The notes beneath the pieces are model-generated. The model ran no database searches. It saw nothing but the letters and a program-made list of their open reading frames with translations, and was not told the DNA's origin. A DNA stretch of 64,000 nt from Blastochloris sulfoviridis. GTDB lineage: Bacteria > Pseudomonadota > Alphaproteobacteria > Rhizobiales > Xanthobacteraceae. Where the stretch lies: positions 23,521-87,520 of the forward strand of contig NZ_VWPL01000014.1 in assembly GCF_008630065.1 (NCBI RefSeq), written 5' to 3'. Positions within the stretch are counted from its first letter, which is position 1. Every line of letters starts with the position of its first letter. A program made the position numbers and the translations under genes. Positions 61,397-64,000 of this stretch are shown in pieces.

Positions 61397-61699
61397 ATGA
61401 AAAAGCTCATTCTCGGGATGGCGGCGGTTTTGGCGATGTCGGGAGCCGCGTGGGCGGAAGGCGGCGAGTTGCGGGCGCTCGACCTGCCCGGCGAGCCGCC
61501 GGGTGCCGGCGCCACGCGCGCCGACCCGGGCGACCTCGGCCCGCCGACCGGGCCGATCAACACCCCCTATTACATCCCCCCGGGATCGGGCCAGCTCTAC
61601 TGGCCGGACAACGCGCCGCATTCGATGCAGTACGCGCCGATGCCGCGCGAGCGCTTCCCGGGCGACCGGCCGCCGCGCGGCTGGACGCCGGGCTACTGA
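61397..61699 (+). CDS. Small secreted proline-rich protein
   Basis: This 100-residue protein has a clear signal peptide (MKKLILGMAAVLAMSGAAWA) and a mature part of about 80 residues rich in Pro, Gly and aromatic residues (TPYYIPPGSGQLYWPDN, PPRGWTPGY). CAGGAG precedes the ATG. I recognise no domain; the composition suggests an extended periplasmic or cell-surface peptide. A strong hairpin follows the gene. Confidence 0.75.
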   Translation: MKKLILGMAAVLAMSGAAWAEGGELRALDLPGEPPGAGATRADPGDLGPPTGPINTPYYIPPGSGQLYWPDNAPHSMQYAPMPRERFPGDRPPRGWTPGY

Positions 61700-61756
61700 C
61701 AACGGCTGACACGAGACCGAGGCATCCCACAGGTCCGTCCGTCGAATGTGGGTCGG

Positions 61757-61789
61757 CCGGGCGAGCCCGCCAGACGGGGGCTCGCCCGG
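61757..61789 (+). terminator. Terminator-like hairpin
   Basis: A perfect 12-bp stem (CCGGGCGAGCCC / GGGCTCGCCCGG) with a 9-base loop, 57 bases after the secreted-protein stop. A strict T-run is missing; the sequence after the stem is TGCGTTGTTGG. It probably ends the upstream transcript. Confidence 0.6.
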
Positions 61790-61959
61790 TGCGTTGTTGG
61801 CGGGGCGTCTTGCTGGCGCGTTCTTGAAGGCGCGCGCGGATTTGGGCACCCTCCCGTCGGCGCGCGGCGCGTGGTAGGACAACGTCCCCGCCGGCTCGAT
61901 GCCGGGCGGGGACGACTTGTTCCAGCCAATCCCGCGACCCGCCAATCCCACGACCCGCC

Positions 61960-63240
61960 ATGACCGCAGTTGCTGCCCGCTCCGACCTTGATGGCCTGAT
62001 GCTCGACATCGGCGCCCGCGCCCGCACCGCCGCCAAGACCTTGGCGCTGGCGCCGGCCGCGCAGAAGGACGCGGCGCTCGGCGCCATGGCCCAGGCCATC
62101 CGCACCGCCACCCCGGACATCCTTGCCGCCAATGCCGAGGACATGGCCCAGGCGCGCGCGAACGGCACCGCCGGCTCCTTCCTCGACCGGCTGGAGCTGA
62201 CGCCCGCCCGCATCGAGGCGATGGCCGCCGGGCTCGACGTGGTGGCCGGGCTCCCCGACCCCGTCGGCAGCGTGATCGCCGCCTGGACCCGCCCCAACGG
62301 CCTCGCCTTCGAGCGGGTGCGGGTGCCGATCGGGGTGGTCGGCGTGATCTATGAGAGCCGGCCGAACGTGACGGCCGATGCCGGCGCGCTGTGCCTCAAG
62401 GCCGGCAACGCCGCGATCCTGCGCGGCGGCTCGGAGAGCTTCCGCTCGGCGGCGGCCATCCACCGGGCGCTGGCGCAGGGGCTCAAGGCGGCCGGGCTGC
62501 CGGCCGACGCCATCCAGATCGTTCCCACCCGCGACCGCGCCGCGGTCGGCGCCATGCTCGCCGGTCTCGGCGGCGCGATCGACGTCATCGTGCCGCGCGG
62601 CGGCAAGGGGCTGGTGGCGCGGGTGCAGGCGGAGGCGCGGGTGCCGGTGTTCGCCCACCTCGAAGGGATCTGCCACGTCTATGTCCACGCCGCGGCCGAT
62701 CTCGAACTTGCGAAGAACGTGGTGCTGAACGCCAAGATGCGCCGCACCGGCATCTGCGGCGCGGCCGAGACGCTGCTGATCGACCGCGCCGTCGTCGCGA
62801 CCCACCTCAAGCCGCTCGTCGCCATGCTGCTGGAGGCCGGCTGCGCCGTGCGCGGCGACGAAACGGTGCAGGCGGCCGACCCGCGGGTGACGCCGGCCAC
62901 TGAGGCCGACTGGTCGACCGAGTATCTCGACGCCATCATCTCGGCCAAGGTGGTGGACGGCATCGACGCCGCCATCGCCCATATCGAGCGCTACGGCTCC
63001 CACCACACCGACGCGATCCTCACCGAGGATGCGGCGGCGGCCGAGCGCTTCCTGGCCGAGGTCGATTCGGCGATCGTGCTGGTCAACGCCTCGACCCAGT
63101 TCGCCGATGGCGGCGAGTTCGGCTTCGGCGCCGAGATCGGCATCGCCACCGGCAAGCTGCACGCCCGTGGCCCGGTCGGCGTCGAGCAGCTCACCAGCTT
63201 CAAGTACAAAGTGCGCGGGCATGGCCAGACCCGGGCGTGA
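61960..63240 (+). CDS. proA: Gamma-glutamyl phosphate reductase
   Basis: This 426-residue NADPH-dependent reductase converts gamma-glutamyl phosphate to the semialdehyde in proline synthesis. It is of the aldehyde-dehydrogenase fold, with [22 protein letters not shown] and the catalytic cysteine in [12 protein letters not shown]. Length and start are normal. The 3' end overlaps nadD by 20 bp. In many Hyphomicrobiales obgE and proB precede it; here they are not in the window. Confidence 0.96.
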   Translation: MTAVAARSDLDGLMLDIGARARTAAKTLALAPAAQKDAALGAMAQAIRTATPDILAANAEDMAQARANGTAGSFLDRLELTPARIEAMAAGLDVVAGLPDPVGSVIAAWTRPNGLAFERVRVPIGVVGVIYESRPNVTADAGALCLKAGNAAILRGGSESFRSAAAIHRALAQGLKAAGLPADAIQIVPTRDRAAVGAMLAGLGGAIDVIVPRGGKGLVARVQAEARVPVFAHLEGICHVYVHAAADLELAKNVVLNAKMRRTGICGAAETLLIDRAVVATHLKPLVAMLLEAGCAVRGDETVQAADPRVTPATEADWSTEYLDAIISAKVVDGIDAAIAHIERYGSHHTDAILTEDAAAAERFLAEVDSAIVLVNASTQFADGGEFGFGAEIGIATGKLHARGPVGVEQLTSFKYKVRGHGQTRA

Positions 63241-63859
63241 GGGTCCGCCCGTCCGCCTGCCGCCCCACGCGCCGGGCCTGACGATCGGCCTGTTCGGCGG
63301 CTCGTTCGATCCGCCCCACGCCGCCCACCGCGCCGCGAGCCTGCTGGCGATGAAGCGGCTGAAGCTCGACCGGGTGTGGTGGCTGGTGACGCCCGGCAAC
63401 CCGCTGAAGGAGACCACAGGCCTGCCGCCGCTGGCCGACCGGATGGCGGCGGCGCGCGCGCTGGCCCGCCATCCGCGCGTCAATGTCACCGGCTTTGAAG
63501 CCGGGATCGGCACCCGCTACAGCTACGACACCATCGCCTGGCTGGTGCGGCGCTGCCCCGGCGTGCGCTTCGTCTGGATCATGGGCGCCGACAATCTCGG
63601 CAATTTCCACCGCTGGCAGCGCTGGCGCGCCATCGCCCGGCTGGTCCCCATCGCGGTGGTGGACCGCGGCGGCCATCGCGCGCCCTTCGCCGCGCCGGCC
63701 GCCCTCGCTTTGGCGCGCTGGCGCCTGCCGGAGGCGCAGGCCGGCCGCCTGGCGCGGACCGCGCCGCCCGCCTGGGTGTTCCTGCACGGGCTGAAGTCGC
63801 CGCTGTCCTCGACCGCGCTGCGGCGGCTGCGAGATCCAGGGGCGGCGACGCGGGGGTAG
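63221..63859 (+). CDS. nadD: Nicotinate-nucleotide adenylyltransferase
   Basis: This 212-residue enzyme couples nicotinate mononucleotide and ATP to deamido-NAD. The nucleotidyltransferase motif [14 protein letters not shown] is near residue 23, and the second motif appears as SPLSSTALR near the end (usually ISST-IR). The start ATG lies inside the end of proA (20-bp overlap), which implies coupled translation. The following gene in relatives is usually rsfS; here an insertion sequence intervenes. Confidence 0.94.
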   Translation: MARPGREGPPVRLPPHAPGLTIGLFGGSFDPPHAAHRAASLLAMKRLKLDRVWWLVTPGNPLKETTGLPPLADRMAAARALARHPRVNVTGFEAGIGTRYSYDTIAWLVRRCPGVRFVWIMGADNLGNFHRWQRWRAIARLVPIAVVDRGGHRAPFAAPAALALARWRLPEAQAGRLARTAPPAWVFLHGLKSPLSSTALRRLRDPGAATRG

Positions 63860-63944
63860 CGTCTCAGTTCGACTTTGGAGGGCGGCTCGGGCGACTGAAC
63901 CTTCGCATGTTGTTCAAAGCCTTAGAGCCTGACTCAAAAGCCTA
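63860..63944. mobile_element. Non-coding end of an IS5-type insertion sequence
   Basis: Between the nadD stop and the transposase stop lies a short segment including TTAGAGCCTGACTC, plausibly the terminal inverted repeat (GAGTCAGGCTC on the other strand). The exact boundary and any target duplication need the other end, which is outside the window. Confidence 0.45.
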
Positions 63945-64000
63945 CTATCGGGCGAGGCGCCTGACGGCGAGCTGGATGGCGGCGAGGGTGACGAAGGCCT
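63945..64000 (-). CDS. IS5-family transposase, C-terminal fragment at the window edge
   Basis: Only the last 18 codons are visible: AFVTLAAIQLAVRRLAR and a stop. This tail is characteristic of DDE transposases of the IS5 type (typically ...FVTLAAI.L..RRL). The gene continues beyond the right edge. It separates nadD from the genes normally downstream. Confidence 0.65.
   Translation of the reverse strand, partial: AFVTLAAIQLAVRRLAR

Noticed and set aside
61240..61827. A 195-codon ORF overlapping the small secreted-protein gene
   Set aside because: It overlaps a gene with a clear signal peptide and a GGAG site, and its own translation is low-complexity Arg/Ala shadow sequence.

Overview
The window is a GC-rich chromosomal segment (most genes are visibly about two-thirds G+C) from an alphaproteobacterium, almost certainly of the order Hyphomicrobiales (Rhizobiales). 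This rests on content and order: gapR (DUF2312), rcdA (DUF1465), DUF1192 and paired DUF465 genes, the dapF-mtaB block with ftsY-yciB, the proA-nadD pair, a DUF882 gene beside an L,D-transpeptidase, and an EcfG-type promoter. I cannot name genus or species. No rRNA, tRNA, CRISPR or prophage was seen. The only transposon sequence is the tail of an IS5-type transposase at the right edge.

Layout. 1-11.05 kb (minus): glycogen operon glgP, glgB, glgC, glgA and a glgX-malQ fusion that runs off the left end; the last four genes are joined by 4-bp overlaps. 11.6-15.7 kb: a single-domain response regulator behind an EcfG-type promoter, an ABC1 kinase, a PHA-synthase-like hydrolase and a Doc/AbrB toxin-antitoxin pair. 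15.6-23.8 kb: oligoendopeptidase F, a sigma-54 activator, a large L,D-transpeptidase and a DUF882 protein. 24-39 kb: gapR, lemA and an M48 protease, prpE, a LOG-like protein, two DUF465 genes, a peroxiredoxin, a DsbD-N protein, yqgE, a 7TM-PAS-GGDEF-EAL protein, a quinone oxidoreductase, DUF1192, a candidate anti-Shine-Dalgarno sRNA, rcdA and rpmE. 39-44.6 kb: an ABC exporter, an AT-rich island with two related glycine-zipper peptides and small membrane ORFs, a conserved hypothetical gene, an EVE gene, a Uma2 gene carrying an inserted repeat, and a methyltransferase. 44.8-53 kb: acs, a small L,D-transpeptidase, yciB, ftsY, a pseudouridine synthase carrying two in-frame repeat units, mtaB and dapF. 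53-64 kb: a GyrI-like protein, a TerB-like protein, an SDR, DUF190-crcB, a BacA/YddA-like permease lacking an ATPase domain, two divergent glycosidases, a small secreted protein, proA, nadD and the IS fragment.

Physiology. Glycogen and probable polyester storage sit beside acetate and propionate activation. Envelope remodelling (two L,D-transpeptidases, DUF882) and cell-cycle genes (rcdA, gapR) occur with CtrA-like TTAA-N7-TTAA sites.

The most striking feature is dispersed repeats. One family (here R, about 106 bp, two hairpins) lies inside two coding regions in frame, and in three further places supplies the TAG stop codon of the preceding gene. A second family (Q) begins TGATRCGG, and its TGA is the stop codon of at least five genes. 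A third (P, 150-190 bp) is a large inverted repeat in four gaps.
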